Source of the DNA: Herbaspirillum hiltneri N3
Lineage (GTDB): Bacteria; Pseudomonadota; Gammaproteobacteria; Burkholderiales; Burkholderiaceae_D
Reading direction: 5' to 3'
Assembly (NCBI RefSeq): GCF_001267925.1
Contig: NZ_CP011409.1
Location: 1,116,001 to 1,180,000 of the forward strand
Length of the DNA stretch: 64,000 bases
The notes beneath the pieces are model-generated. The model was not told the origin of the DNA. It saw nothing but the letters and a program-made list of their open reading frames with translations, and did no database searches. The translations under genes and the position numbers were made by a program. This document shows, one piece after another, positions 49,459-58,750 of this stretch (the stretch's first letter is position 1; each line of letters starts with the position of its first letter).

Positions 49459-50058
49459 ATGAGAGATACCTACGCCGAAACCAAACTCAGCATCCTGCAG
49501 GCAGGCCGCCGTCTGATTGCCCAGAAGGGCTTCACCGGCGTGGGCCTCAACGAGCTGCTGGCCGCCGCTGACATTCCCAAGGGCTCGTTCTATCACTACT
49601 TCGGGTCGAAGGAGCGCTACGGACGCGAGTTGATCGAGCAATACGTCGCCGAATACCTGCAGACGCTGGACCAGAGCTTCAGCGCTGAGGCGCATGCCAA
49701 TACCACGGCGCGCGAGCGCCTGCTGACCTATTGGGGTTACTGGCTGGAGACGCAGTGCTGCGAAATCGCCGAGCACAAATGCCTGGTGGTCAAGCTCAGC
49801 GCCGAAGTGGCCGACCTGTCCGACGACATGCGCATGGCCTTGCACACCGGCACCGAGGCTGTCATCGCGCGCATCGCCGAGGCCATCCGCACGGGCGTCG
49901 CCGAAGGTTCTCTGCACACCGTGCTGGAACCTTACCGCACCGCGCAGATGCTGTATCAGATGTGGCTGGGCGCCAGCCTGCTCAGCAAACTGAGCCGTGA
50001 CCGCGAGGCGCTGGAAAGCGCCATGGATGTCAGCCGGCGCGTGCTGGTTGCACCCTGA
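49459..50058 (+). CDS. TetR-family repressor, NemR/AcuR-like
   Basis: 199 residues. The HTH is at about 8-55 (ETKLSILQAGRRLIAQKGFTGVGLNELLAAADIPKGSFYHYFGSKERYGRELIEQY), with GVGLNELLAAAGVPKGSFYHYF-like wording typical of the NemR/AcuR group. The C-terminal domain has a Cys pair (TQCCEIAEHKCLVVKLSAEVADLSD), a feature compatible with electrophile sensing. A NemR-type operator precedes it, and an NADP-dependent enone reductase and a flavin-dependent oxidoreductase follow on the same strand, so the set looks like a reactive-electrophile response operon. Confidence 0.9.
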   Translation: MRDTYAETKLSILQAGRRLIAQKGFTGVGLNELLAAADIPKGSFYHYFGSKERYGRELIEQYVAEYLQTLDQSFSAEAHANTTARERLLTYWGYWLETQCCEIAEHKCLVVKLSAEVADLSDDMRMALHTGTEAVIARIAEAIRTGVAEGSLHTVLEPYRTAQMLYQMWLGASLLSKLSRDREALESAMDVSRRVLVAP

Positions 50059-50139
50059 TTTCGCTGCGCTGAAAGCGCAATTTTCTCGCCGCCATGCCGG
50101 ACGGCATGCGGCGCCGTCTTCAAAGTTCAAAGGAAAATC

Positions 50140-51168
50140 ATGCCCCAATCCGCCACCGTCAATCGCCGCATCGTGCTGGCGTCGCGTCCGACCGGCGCCC
50201 CCGCGCCTGAACATTTCCGCCTGGAAGAAACCGCAGTGCCGGTACCGGGTCCGGGCCAGTTCCTGCTGCGTGCCGACTATCTCTCGCTGGACCCCTACAT
50301 GCGCGGCCGCATGAGCGATGCGCCGTCCTATGCCGCGCACGTGGAGATCGATGCCGTCATGACCGGCGGCACCGTGTCGCGCGTGGTGGCGTCGCAGCAT
50401 CCGGATTACCGGGAAGGCGATCTGGTCATGGCCTACACCGGCTGGCAAGACTATGCATTGTCGGACGGAACCGGCGCCACCAAACTGGACAAGAACATGC
50501 CGCGTCCTTCGTATGCGCTGGGCCTGTTCGGAATGCCGGGCTTCACCGCCTACGCCGGCCTGCTCGACATCGGCCAGCCGAAGGAGGGCGAGACCGTGGT
50601 AGTTGCCGCCGCCACCGGCGCGGTCGGTTCGGTGGTCGGGCAGATTGCCAGACTCAAAGGTTGCCGCGTGGTCGGTATTGCCGGCGGCGCCGAGAAATGC
50701 CGCTACGCCGTGGAGGAACTCGGCTTCGACGCCTGCATCGATCACCGTGGCGACGACTTGCCGCAACAACTCAGGGACGCTTGTCCCAAGGGTATTGACG
50801 TGTACTTTGAAAACGTCGGCGGCAAGGTCTTCGAAGCCGTACTGCCGCTGCTCAACGTGCATGCACGCGTGCCGCTGTGCGGCCTGATCGCGCAATACAG
50901 CGGCGTTGCGCCGAACGCAGCGCTGCTGAGCACGCTGCCGCGCAACCTGCTGACCAAACGCATCCGCATGCAGGGCTTCATCATCTTCGATTACTACCAG
51001 CGCGCCGGCTATTTCGCCGAGTTCTTCAAGGAAATGAGCGCCTGGGTCGCGGCCGGCAAGATCAAGTATCGCGAAGACGTGGTGCAGGGCCTGGAGAACG
51101 CGCCGCAAGCATTCATGGGCCTGCTTGAAGGCAAGAACTTCGGCAAGCTCGTCGTGCAGATCGCCTGA
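50140..51168 (+). CDS. NADP-dependent alkenal/enone reductase (CurA/PTGR type)
   Basis: MDR-superfamily reductase of 342 residues, zinc-independent. The GroES-like half has RADYLSLDPYMRGRMSDAPSYAAHVEIDAVMTGGTVSRVV, the hallmark of the CurA/leukotriene-B4-dehydrogenase-like group. The nucleotide domain has VVVAAATGAVGSVVGQIARLKGCRVVGIAGG at about 150-180. These enzymes reduce alpha,beta-unsaturated carbonyls with NADPH. The ATG follows AAAGGAAAATC. It lies downstream of the NemR-like gene and its regulation by it is a reasonable inference. Confidence 0.92.
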   Translation: MPQSATVNRRIVLASRPTGAPAPEHFRLEETAVPVPGPGQFLLRADYLSLDPYMRGRMSDAPSYAAHVEIDAVMTGGTVSRVVASQHPDYREGDLVMAYTGWQDYALSDGTGATKLDKNMPRPSYALGLFGMPGFTAYAGLLDIGQPKEGETVVVAAATGAVGSVVGQIARLKGCRVVGIAGGAEKCRYAVEELGFDACIDHRGDDLPQQLRDACPKGIDVYFENVGGKVFEAVLPLLNVHARVPLCGLIAQYSGVAPNAALLSTLPRNLLTKRIRMQGFIIFDYYQRAGYFAEFFKEMSAWVAAGKIKYREDVVQGLENAPQAFMGLLEGKNFGKLVVQIA

Positions 51169-51222
51169 CCATTTCCGGCGCCCGCTCTCTGCTCTCTATT
51201 GTGGCTTCAACAAGGACACACC

Positions 51223-52239
51223 ATGATTCCGTTTTCCGTACTCGACCTGTCGCCGATCAACCAGGGCAGCACCGCCGCACAGGCCTTCAACAACAGCAAG
51301 GAGCTGGCGCAGAAGGCTGAGGCGCTCGGCTATAACCGCTACTGGCTGGCCGAACATCACAACATGACCGGCATTGCCAGCGCTGCGACTTCGGTGGTGA
51401 TTTCGCACATCGCCGCCAATACCAGGACCATCCGCGTCGGCGCCGGCGGCATCATGCTGCCGAACCATTCGCCGCTGGTGATCGCCGAGCAGTTCGGCAC
51501 GCTGGAGTCGCTTTATCCGGGACGCATCGACCTGGGTCTCGGCCGCGCGCCCGGTTCCGACCAGCGTACTGCGCGCGCCCTGCGTCGCCACCTCGGCGAC
51601 AGCGCCGACACCTTCCCGCAGGATGTGGTCGAGCTGCAGGAATATTTCAAGGAAGCCTCGCCGTACCAGTCGGTGCGCGCCGTGCCCGGCTACGGCCTGA
51701 ACGTGCCGCTATGGCTGCTCGGCTCCAGCATGTTCAGCGCCCAGTTGGCGGCGGAAATGGGCTTGCCGTTCGCCTTCGCCTCGCACTTCGCGCCAGGCTT
51801 CATGAAGTCGGCAGTAGAGATCTACCGCTCGCGTTTCAAGCCGTCGGAAGCGTTGCAGCGTCCGCACGTGATGCTCGGCCTGAACGTGTTCGCCGCCGAA
51901 ACCGACCGCGAAGGCGAGCGCCTGTTTACATCCTTGCAGCAGCAGTTCGTCAATCTGGTGCGCGGCGTGCCGGGCCAGTTGAATCCACCGCGCGAGAGCA
52001 TGGAAGACTATTGGCGCCCGGAAGAAAAATCCCATGTCGAGCGATCGCTGTCCTGCGCCATCGTCGGTTCGCCCGAGACCGTGCGCGCCGGCCTGCAGAA
52101 TTTCATCGACGATACCGGCGCCGATGAGTTGATGATCACCGCGCAGATCTACGATCATGCGGCGCGTCTGCGGTCGTTTGAAATCGTGGCCGAAGCGCGC
52201 GAGGCCTTGACGCCCAAGGTGCCGACGCTGGAGTTTTGA
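51223..52239 (+). CDS. LLM-class flavin-dependent oxidoreductase
   Basis: Luciferase-like monooxygenase family protein of 338 residues: [65 protein letters not shown] at the N-terminus, [40 protein letters not shown] in the centre, and [13 protein letters not shown] later; these are the standard YhbW-type blocks. It binds FMN/F420-like flavin and needs a reductase. ATG 51223 is preceded by CAAGGACA. Third gene after the NemR-like regulator; terminator at 52282. Confidence 0.92.
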   Translation: MIPFSVLDLSPINQGSTAAQAFNNSKELAQKAEALGYNRYWLAEHHNMTGIASAATSVVISHIAANTRTIRVGAGGIMLPNHSPLVIAEQFGTLESLYPGRIDLGLGRAPGSDQRTARALRRHLGDSADTFPQDVVELQEYFKEASPYQSVRAVPGYGLNVPLWLLGSSMFSAQLAAEMGLPFAFASHFAPGFMKSAVEIYRSRFKPSEALQRPHVMLGLNVFAAETDREGERLFTSLQQQFVNLVRGVPGQLNPPRESMEDYWRPEEKSHVERSLSCAIVGSPETVRAGLQNFIDDTGADELMITAQIYDHAARLRSFEIVAEAREALTPKVPTLEF

Positions 52240-52281
52240 TATAGCAGGAAAGTTGGAAAAACGCAGGAGACGGAAGAAGAA

Positions 52282-52318
52282 AAAAGGCCGGGACATGAAA
52301 ATGCCCCGGTCTTTTTAT
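52282..52318 (+). terminator. terminator after the LLM oxidoreductase
   Basis: GGCCGGGACAT pairs with ATGCCCCGGTC (one mismatch and one G-T pair), followed by TTTTTATTT. Confidence 0.8.
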
Positions 52319-52518
52319 TTGTCGGCCAATCCGAAGCAGTCCGCGCGCTTTGCCCTATGGAGCGGGAGAAAACCTGATCGGTTACGATACCGGGGGGCTT
52401 TTGCGACCGCGGCTTGAAGAACCTGGCGCGCGAATTGCATGCGGCCATGAACACCATATCCGGCGGCGCATCTGTCGTGGATGGATAACTAATCGAAGAC
52501 AGTCTCAGGAGCTCATTT

Positions 52519-54108
52519 ATGTTGTACAGCAAGACATGTATCGGCGGCATGGTGACCGCACCGCATCATCTGGCGGCGCAAGCCGGCGCGGCCATTTTGC
52601 GCGAAGGCGGCAACGCGGTGGAGGCGATGGTCGCCGCCGCCGCTGCTATCGCCGTGGTGTATCCCCACATGAACGGTATCGGCGGCGACGGCTTCTGGGT
52701 CATCAGCGAACCGGGCCGCGAGCCGGTGGCGATCCAGGCTTGCGGCCAGTCGGCCGTCCTCGCGACCAAGGATTTTTATGCAAGTCATGGCGATGCGGCC
52801 ATCCCCACGCGCGGACCGCGCGCGGCGTTGACGGTAGCCGGCGCCGTCGGTGGCTGGGCGGCGGCGCTGGACGCCGTCAAGGACTGGGACGGCGGCAAGA
52901 AAATGCCGTTGGCGCGCCTGCTGGCCGATGCAATTCACCATGCCCGCGCCGGCGTGCCGGTCACACGTTCGCAGGTGGAGCTCACGCACGACAAATGGAC
53001 GGAGCTGAAAGATCAGCCGGGCTTCGCCGCGACCTATGCAGCGCAGGGTGCACCGTCGCTGGGCGACATCCTGAAACAGCCGGCACTGGCGACAAGCTTG
53101 TCGCGTCTTGCCACGGCCGGCCTCGACGATTTCTATCGCGGCGAACTGGCGCAGCAATTCGCTGCCGGTCTCGAACAGGCCGGTAGCCCGTTGCGTGCAT
53201 CCGACCTCGCCGCCTATCGCGCGCAGGTCGTCAAGCCGCTGGTGGTGCAGATGCAGTCCGGCCGCATCTACAATCTGCCGCCGCCGACGCAGGGCGTGTC
53301 GGCGCTGATGATTCTGGGCCTGTTCGATCGCCTCGGCGTCAAACAGGCGGACGGTTTTGAACATATCCACGGCCTGGTGGAAGCCACCAAGCGCGCCTTC
53401 ATCCTGCGCAACCGGCACGTCACCGACCGCGCCCACATGTCGGTCGACGCCGCCGACTGGCTGTCGCCCGAGGCGCTCGACCGCGAAGCGGCGCAGATCG
53501 ACATGCAGCGCGCAGCGCCGTGGCCGCATGCGCCCAAGCCGGGCGACACCATCTGGATGGGCGCGGCCGATGCACAAGGCCGCGTGGTCAGTTATATCCA
53601 GAGCATTTTCTGGGAGTTCGGCAGCGGCGTGATCGCCGGCGATACGGGCGTGGTGTGGCAAAACCGCGGCGCCAGCTTCACGCTCGACGACGGCGCCAAC
53701 CAATTGCAACCTGGCAAGCTGCCATTTCATACGCTCAATCCTTCGCTGGCGCGCCTCAACGACGGCCGCACGCTGGCCTACGGCACCATGGGCGGGGAAG
53801 GCCAGCCGCAGACGCAGGCAGCGGTGTTCAGCCGTCACATCCTGTTCGGCCAGAACATGCAGGCCGCCGTCAGCGCACCGCGCTGGCTGCTGGGACGCAC
53901 CTGGGGCACGGTGTCGACCAACCTCAAGCTGGAAGGACGCATTCCGTCCGACGTGGTGGAGGCGCTGCGGCGTGCCGGCCACGACGTCGAGGTGGTGGCC
54001 GACTACACCGACATGATGGGTCACGCCGGCGCCGTGTGCGTACATCCGAACGGGCTGATCGAAGGCGCCACCGATCCGCGCGCCGACGGCATTTGCGCCG
54101 GGGTATGA
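52519..54108 (+). CDS. gamma-glutamyltransferase-family amidohydrolase (HpxW-like)
   Basis: Ntn-hydrolase proenzyme of 529 residues with the GGT fold: ILREGGNAVEAMVAAAAAIAVVYPHMNGIGGDGFWVI near the start and the C-terminal GYTDMMGHAGAV region. The self-processing Thr is expected in GDTIWMGAADAQGRVVSYIQS at about 350. The Thr is there, but the next residues are Ile-Trp instead of the Thr-His found in true gamma-glutamyltranspeptidases such as the one at 62314. The DTIWMG spelling is seen in the oxamate amidohydrolase (HpxW) type branch, so an amide other than glutathione is likely the substrate. No signal peptide. It stands alone; the 279 bp before it hold only the preceding gene's terminator. 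Confidence 0.85.
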   Translation: MLYSKTCIGGMVTAPHHLAAQAGAAILREGGNAVEAMVAAAAAIAVVYPHMNGIGGDGFWVISEPGREPVAIQACGQSAVLATKDFYASHGDAAIPTRGPRAALTVAGAVGGWAAALDAVKDWDGGKKMPLARLLADAIHHARAGVPVTRSQVELTHDKWTELKDQPGFAATYAAQGAPSLGDILKQPALATSLSRLATAGLDDFYRGELAQQFAAGLEQAGSPLRASDLAAYRAQVVKPLVVQMQSGRIYNLPPPTQGVSALMILGLFDRLGVKQADGFEHIHGLVEATKRAFILRNRHVTDRAHMSVDAADWLSPEALDREAAQIDMQRAAPWPHAPKPGDTIWMGAADAQGRVVSYIQSIFWEFGSGVIAGDTGVVWQNRGASFTLDDGANQLQPGKLPFHTLNPSLARLNDGRTLAYGTMGGEGQPQTQAAVFSRHILFGQNMQAAVSAPRWLLGRTWGTVSTNLKLEGRIPSDVVEALRRAGHDVEVVADYTDMMGHAGAVCVHPNGLIEGATDPRADGICAGV

Positions 54109-54415
54109 CGGCCACCCTGACGGCCAACTGACGCGGCCACCTGACTCCCTCCGGAAGACTGCCGGAAGACTGCCGGGACCACCGCTGCGTCGGGCCCGGC
54201 AGTTTTTGCAACAGATTCACCGTTAATGTGCATGAAAAACTTGTTTGAAAGACAAGTTCCCTCCTTATTCCCACCCCAAGTATTGCTCCCGATGCAATTG
54301 ACCAGCTAATATTTCGGTATTCCTGATAAAAGAACTAAAAGGAACGTCCGGGAGGAAGGCCAGCGATGCCATTTCCGTTCTTTCGGTGTCACGTCGAACA
54401 GCAGCCGGAGCCATC

Positions 54416-56563
54416 TTGAGCATCAAAAAACTCTCATCGACATTGAGTCTGTCCTCATGGGTCACGATAGGAGTTGTGCTGTCGGTACTGATCACGACGG
54501 CGTCGGTGCTGGCGCTGGTGGACCAGTTTACGCGCAGCTATGCGCGTCATGAAGCGGAGGCGCGTCTCAATCAGCTGGCCTGGCAAATGCAGGATGCGCT
54601 CGACCGCAGCATGGGCGAGCGCTACAGCGATGTGAAGCTCCTGTCGCAACGTCCGTCGATTCGCCAAGCCAAGGATCCGGAGCGCATGCGTGCGGTCTTC
54701 AACGAATTGCAAAGGAATGTTCCCAACTACGCCTGGATCGGTTTCGCCACGCCGGACGGCAACGTGCTGGCTGCCGCCAATGGTTTGCTGGAAGGCCAGA
54801 GCGTGGAGCAGCGACCGTGGTTCCAGAAGGGGCAGAAGGACTTCTTCGTCGGCGACTACCATCCGGCCGTGCTGCTCGAAAAGAAGCTGCCGGTCATGAG
54901 CGATCCGTGGCGCTTCGTCGACATCGCCACGCCGATCATGGGACCGGACGGCCAGTTCCAAGGTGTGCTGGGCGTGCACCTGAGCTGGACCTGGGCGCGC
55001 GACCTGGCCAAGAAACTGCTCAATCCGGCCAATGACCGTTACGACGTCGAGATCATGATCGTGCGCGACGACGGCACCGTGCTGCTCGGCCCGCGCGAGC
55101 TCGAGGAAAAGAAAATCTCCATCGACAGTTTCAAGGCGTCGCTGCGTCTGCCATCGGGGTCGATGCGGGAACTCGGCGAAGACGGCCAGCATTACCTGAC
55201 CGGTTTTGCGCGCACCGGCCTCAACAGCGAATACACCGAAATGAAATGGAGCGTGCTGGTGCGCCAGCGCGAGCAGATCGCCATGTCCGGTTTCAAGGAT
55301 CTTGAGCGGCAGGTATTGTTCGTCGGCTGCATTGTCGGCTTGCTGCTGATGGCGCTGGCGTTTTTCATGACGCGCCGGCTGGTGGCGCCGATGAATGCCC
55401 TGAGTGCCGCGCTGGAGCGCCGCGCCACCGGCGATCACAGCGCCGAGATTCCCATCGTCAGCACCTATTACGAAATCCAGTTGCTGTCGACCACGCTGTC
55501 CACCATGGTCCAGCGCGAAGAAAATTACCTGCGCGAAGTGCGTTCCCTCAATGAGGGCCTGGAGCAGCGAGTCGAAGACCGAACCCGGCGTCTTCATGAA
55601 ACCGCCATCGCCCTGCAGCAGGCGCTCGACAACCAGCGCGAAAACCAGATCCGCCTGGAGGAAAGCGAAACCGAGCTGCGCGCGATCCTGCAAAACGCCC
55701 ACGACGCCTTCATCGCCATCGACGAAGACGGCATGGTGCTGGAATGGAATCGCCAGGCCGAGCAACTGCTGGGCTGGGCCCATAAGGAGGCCGTCGGCAA
55801 GGAACTGGCCGAACTGATCATCCCGTTCGAACAGCGCGAGTTGCACCGGCGCGGCATGACGCATTTTCTCAATACCGGGGAAGGCGTGGTGATCAACAAT
55901 CGTATCGAGATCAACGCGCTGCGCCGCGACGGCAAAGAATTGCCGATTGAAATGACGGTCGGCTACGTACGCCGCCGCGCCGGCCATCTGTTCATCGCCT
56001 TCCTGCATGACATCACCGAGCGCCAGGCCTTCCGCAACTCGCTGCAGGAAATGGCGCTGACCGACATCCTCACCGGCCTGCCAAACCGCCGCGCCTTCAC
56101 CGAAAAGTTGCCCGAAGCAATGGCGCGCGCCATGCGCGAGCCGCAGCAGATGGGCCTGCTGTTCATGGACATCGACGGTTTCAAGGGCATCAACGACAAA
56201 TACGGCCACGTGGCCGGGGACGAGTTGCTGGTCAAGTTCGCAGAACGCCTGATTGACGCGGTGCGCGAGGTCGACACCGTGGCGCGGCTGGCCGGCGACG
56301 AATTCACTGTCATCCTCGAGCGCCTGCACAGTCCGGCCGACGCCATGGGCGTAGCGGAAAAGATCCTGGTGTCGATGCGCCGGCCGTTCGTCCTCACGGC
56401 CGCGACCGTCAGCGTCTCCAGCAGCATCGGCGTGGCAATCTATGAGCCAAGCCGGCACACCGACCAGGATGCACTGGTGGCGCAGGCCGACAAGGCCATG
56501 TACGCCGCCAAGCGCGCCGGCAAGAATCGGGTCGAGTGGAATACCGAAGAAAGCCCGGTCTGA
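54416..56563 (+). CDS. membrane diguanylate cyclase with dCache, HAMP, PAS and GGDEF domains
   Basis: 715 residues. TM1 at about 16-38, a periplasmic dCache-type sensor to about 295 (VPNYAWIGFATPDGNVLAAANGLLEGQSVEQRPWFQKG is its core), TM2 at about 300-320, HAMP, a coiled coil at about 370-420, a PAS domain at about 420-540 (LRAILQNAHDAFIAIDEDGMVLEWNRQAEQLLGW), then GGDEF. The active site reads AGDEF in RLAGDEFTVI, a common active variant. The inhibitory I-site RxxD (REVD) sits five residues before it. It should make cyclic di-GMP in response to a periplasmic ligand. TTG at 54416 with GGAG five bases before it is preferred; a GTG at 54386 lacks an RBS. Confidence 0.9.
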   Translation: MSIKKLSSTLSLSSWVTIGVVLSVLITTASVLALVDQFTRSYARHEAEARLNQLAWQMQDALDRSMGERYSDVKLLSQRPSIRQAKDPERMRAVFNELQRNVPNYAWIGFATPDGNVLAAANGLLEGQSVEQRPWFQKGQKDFFVGDYHPAVLLEKKLPVMSDPWRFVDIATPIMGPDGQFQGVLGVHLSWTWARDLAKKLLNPANDRYDVEIMIVRDDGTVLLGPRELEEKKISIDSFKASLRLPSGSMRELGEDGQHYLTGFARTGLNSEYTEMKWSVLVRQREQIAMSGFKDLERQVLFVGCIVGLLLMALAFFMTRRLVAPMNALSAALERRATGDHSAEIPIVSTYYEIQLLSTTLSTMVQREENYLREVRSLNEGLEQRVEDRTRRLHETAIALQQALDNQRENQIRLEESETELRAILQNAHDAFIAIDEDGMVLEWNRQAEQLLGWAHKEAVGKELAELIIPFEQRELHRRGMTHFLNTGEGVVINNRIEINALRRDGKELPIEMTVGYVRRRAGHLFIAFLHDITERQAFRNSLQEMALTDILTGLPNRRAFTEKLPEAMARAMREPQQMGLLFMDIDGFKGINDKYGHVAGDELLVKFAERLIDAVREVDTVARLAGDEFTVILERLHSPADAMGVAEKILVSMRRPFVLTAATVSVSSSIGVAIYEPSRHTDQDALVAQADKAMYAAKRAGKNRVEWNTEESPV

Positions 56564-56639
56564 CCAGCACCGGCGCCGTCCGCCGCCCCATTTCATTTCC
56601 TCGCTGACCACACGCTAGCTGCAGTCAACGCCATCCCCA

Positions 56640-56670
56640 CGCGCCGCCCCGAGCGGCGCGTTCTTGTTTA
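56640..56670 (+). terminator. candidate terminator between diguanylate cyclase and kdp genes
   Basis: GCGCCGC-CCCGA-GCGGCGC hairpin (56641-56659) followed by GTTCTTGTTT, a weak T-rich tail. Confidence 0.5.
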
Positions 56671-56683
56671 CACAAAATTTATA
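56667..56683 (+). promoter_or_regulatory. possible KdpE binding region
   Basis: TTTACACAAAATTTATA, an AT-rich stretch with two TTTA halves about 80 bp before the first kdp-operon gene, resembles the T-rich KdpE target of enterobacteria. The likeness is loose. Confidence 0.3.
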
Positions 56684-56765
56684 CCGCCCTCCGATAGTTT
56701 TATCCGGATTTAACGCCCTCGCGAATATTGTTCGTTTCGTAAGCAACAAACAAGGGAGTTAAAAA

Positions 56766-56858
56766 ATGGATTTCTTGTATATCGGCGGCTTGCTGGCTTG
56801 CAGCGTCGCGATGTGGGCGTTTGTCGTTGCCTGCAAAAAGCTGGAGGACATGCAATGA
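56766..56858 (+). CDS. 30-residue membrane microprotein at the head of the kdp operon
   Basis: A complete frame of 30 codons beginning MDFLYIGGLLACSVAMWAF and ending in KKLEDMQ: one hydrophobic helix of about 20 residues and a short charged tail. It has its own Shine-Dalgarno (AAGGGAG nine bases before ATG), and its stop overlaps the kdpF start by 4 bp (ATGA), so it is almost certainly translated and coupled to kdpF. Many proteobacterial kdp operons carry a similar small frame before kdpF; its role is not established. A stabilising part in the complex like KdpF is a guess. Confidence 0.7.
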   Translation: MDFLYIGGLLACSVAMWAFVVACKKLEDMQ

Positions 56859-56944
56859 GTGTCATGCAAATACTGGGGCTGGCCGTATCGGTCGGCCTGT
56901 TGGCGTATCTGATCTACGCCCTGATCAAGCCGGAGGCTTTCTGA
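56855..56944 (+). CDS. kdpF: potassium-transporting ATPase subunit KdpF
   Basis: 29-residue membrane peptide, [20 protein letters not shown] onward, ending YALIKPEAF. The single helix followed by a LIKPE(R/A)F tail is the KdpF signature. It stabilises the KdpABC complex in the inner membrane. ATG overlaps the preceding microprotein stop, and kdpA starts one base after its own stop. Confidence 0.9.
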   Translation: MSVMQILGLAVSVGLLAYLIYALIKPEAF

Positions 56945-56945
56945 C

Positions 56946-58730
56946 ATGACTGCCTCGATAACCCAACTGGCGATCTATCTGGTCGTCCTGCTCGTGCTGT
57001 CGGTCCCGGTGGGCTGGTACATCGCCCGCGTGATGGAAGGCAAGTCCGCCGTCAACCGCGTGTTCGGCGGCATCGAGCATTTCCTCTACCGTCTGTGCGG
57101 CGTGCGCGCCGATGCCGACATGGGCTGGAAGCAATACGCGCTGGCGCTGCTGCTGTTCAACATCGTCGGCCTGTTCGCCGTCTATGCGTTGCAACGCCTG
57201 CAAGTGTGGCTGCCGCTGAACCCGGCCGGCATGGCCAGCGTCAGTGCCGATTCCTCATTCAACACCGCAGTGAGCTTCGTCACCAACACCAACTGGCAGG
57301 GCTACGCCGGCGAAAGCACGATGAGCTACCTGACCCAGATGCTGGCGCTGTCGGTGCAGAATTTCCTCTCGGCTGCTACCGGTATCGCTGTCGCCTTTGC
57401 GCTGATCCGCGGCTTCGTGCGCCACAGCAGCAAGAGCATCGGCAACTTCTGGGTCGACATGACGCGTTCCGGCCTGTACGTGCTACTGCCCTTGTCGGTG
57501 CTGGTCGCGGTGGTGCTGATGAGCCAGGGCGTGATCCAGAATTTCAAGTCCTACGTTGAAGTCTCGACCCTGGAGACCACCGTCTACACGACGCCGCGCC
57601 TGGATGCACAGGGCCAGCCGCTCAAGGATGAGAAGGGTGCTCCGCTGGTCGATGAAATGAAGACGGGCAAGCAAACTTTGCCGATGGGTCCGGTCGCCTC
57701 GCAGGAGGCTATCAAGATGGTCGGCACCAACGGCGGCGGCTTCTTCAACGCCAACTCCGCGCATCCGTACGAAAACCCGACGCCGCTGTCGAATTTCGTA
57801 CAGATGCTGGCGATCCTGATCATTCCCGCCGCGCTGTGCACCAGCTTCGGCGTGCTGGTCGGCGACTGTCGCCAGGGCTGGGTGATCCTGGCCGCGATGA
57901 CGCTGCTGTTCATCGTCATGACGCTGACCGTCATGTACTTCGAACAGCAACCCAATCCTGCGCTGGCTGTTGCTCACGCAACGCAAGGCAGCGGCATGAT
58001 GGAAGGCAAGGAAACCCGCTTCGGCATCATTGCATCCAGCCTGTTTGCGGCGATCACCACCGCAGCATCCTGCGGCGCCGTCAACGCCATGCATGACTCG
58101 CTGTCGCCGCTCGGCGGACTGGTGCCGATGCTGCAGATGCAGCTCGGCGAGGTGGTCTACGGCGGTGTCGGCGCAGGTCTGTACGGCATGCTGATCTTCG
58201 CCGTGCTGGCGGTTTTCATCGCCGGCCTGATGATCGGCCGCACGCCGGAATACCTGGGCAAGAAGATCGGCGTGTTCGACATGAAGATGATGTCCATCGC
58301 CATCCTGATGACGCCGGCGCTGGTACTGGTGCTGACGGCGATTTCGGTGATGGTCGAGAACGGCCTGGCCGGCATCGCCAACCCCGGCGCACATGGCTTC
58401 TCGGAAATCCTCTACGCCTTCAGCTCGGCCGCCAACAACAACGGCAGCGCCTTTGCCGGTTTGTCGGCCAACACGCCTTACTACAACGTCATGACCGGCA
58501 TCGCCATGTGGCTGGGCCGCTTCGGCATCATCGTGCCGGTGCTCGCCATGGCCGGTTCGCTGGCCGGCAAGAAGCGCCTGGCGGCAACTTCCGGCACCTT
58601 GCCGACGCATGGTCCGCTGTTCGTCGCGCTGCTGATCGGCGCGGTGATCCTGGTCGGCGCACTGACGTATGTCCCCGCGCTGGCGCTGGGTCCGGTGATC
58701 GAGCATCTGCAGATGCTGGCGATTCACTAA
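56946..58730 (+). CDS. kdpA: potassium-transporting ATPase, K+-binding subunit KdpA
   Basis: Inner-membrane channel-like subunit of 594 residues with the usual ten helices. Selectivity-filter loops of the four pseudo-repeats are recognisable: [19 protein letters not shown] in the first, [24 protein letters not shown] in the second, [20 protein letters not shown] in the third and [14 protein letters not shown] in the fourth. It binds and conducts K+ to KdpB. ATG at 56946, one base after kdpF. Confidence 0.97.
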   Translation: MTASITQLAIYLVVLLVLSVPVGWYIARVMEGKSAVNRVFGGIEHFLYRLCGVRADADMGWKQYALALLLFNIVGLFAVYALQRLQVWLPLNPAGMASVSADSSFNTAVSFVTNTNWQGYAGESTMSYLTQMLALSVQNFLSAATGIAVAFALIRGFVRHSSKSIGNFWVDMTRSGLYVLLPLSVLVAVVLMSQGVIQNFKSYVEVSTLETTVYTTPRLDAQGQPLKDEKGAPLVDEMKTGKQTLPMGPVASQEAIKMVGTNGGGFFNANSAHPYENPTPLSNFVQMLAILIIPAALCTSFGVLVGDCRQGWVILAAMTLLFIVMTLTVMYFEQQPNPALAVAHATQGSGMMEGKETRFGIIASSLFAAITTAASCGAVNAMHDSLSPLGGLVPMLQMQLGEVVYGGVGAGLYGMLIFAVLAVFIAGLMIGRTPEYLGKKIGVFDMKMMSIAILMTPALVLVLTAISVMVENGLAGIANPGAHGFSEILYAFSSAANNNGSAFAGLSANTPYYNVMTGIAMWLGRFGIIVPVLAMAGSLAGKKRLAATSGTLPTHGPLFVALLIGAVILVGALTYVPALALGPVIEHLQMLAIH

Positions 58731-58750
58731 TGTCTGAATTGGAGAAAAAC

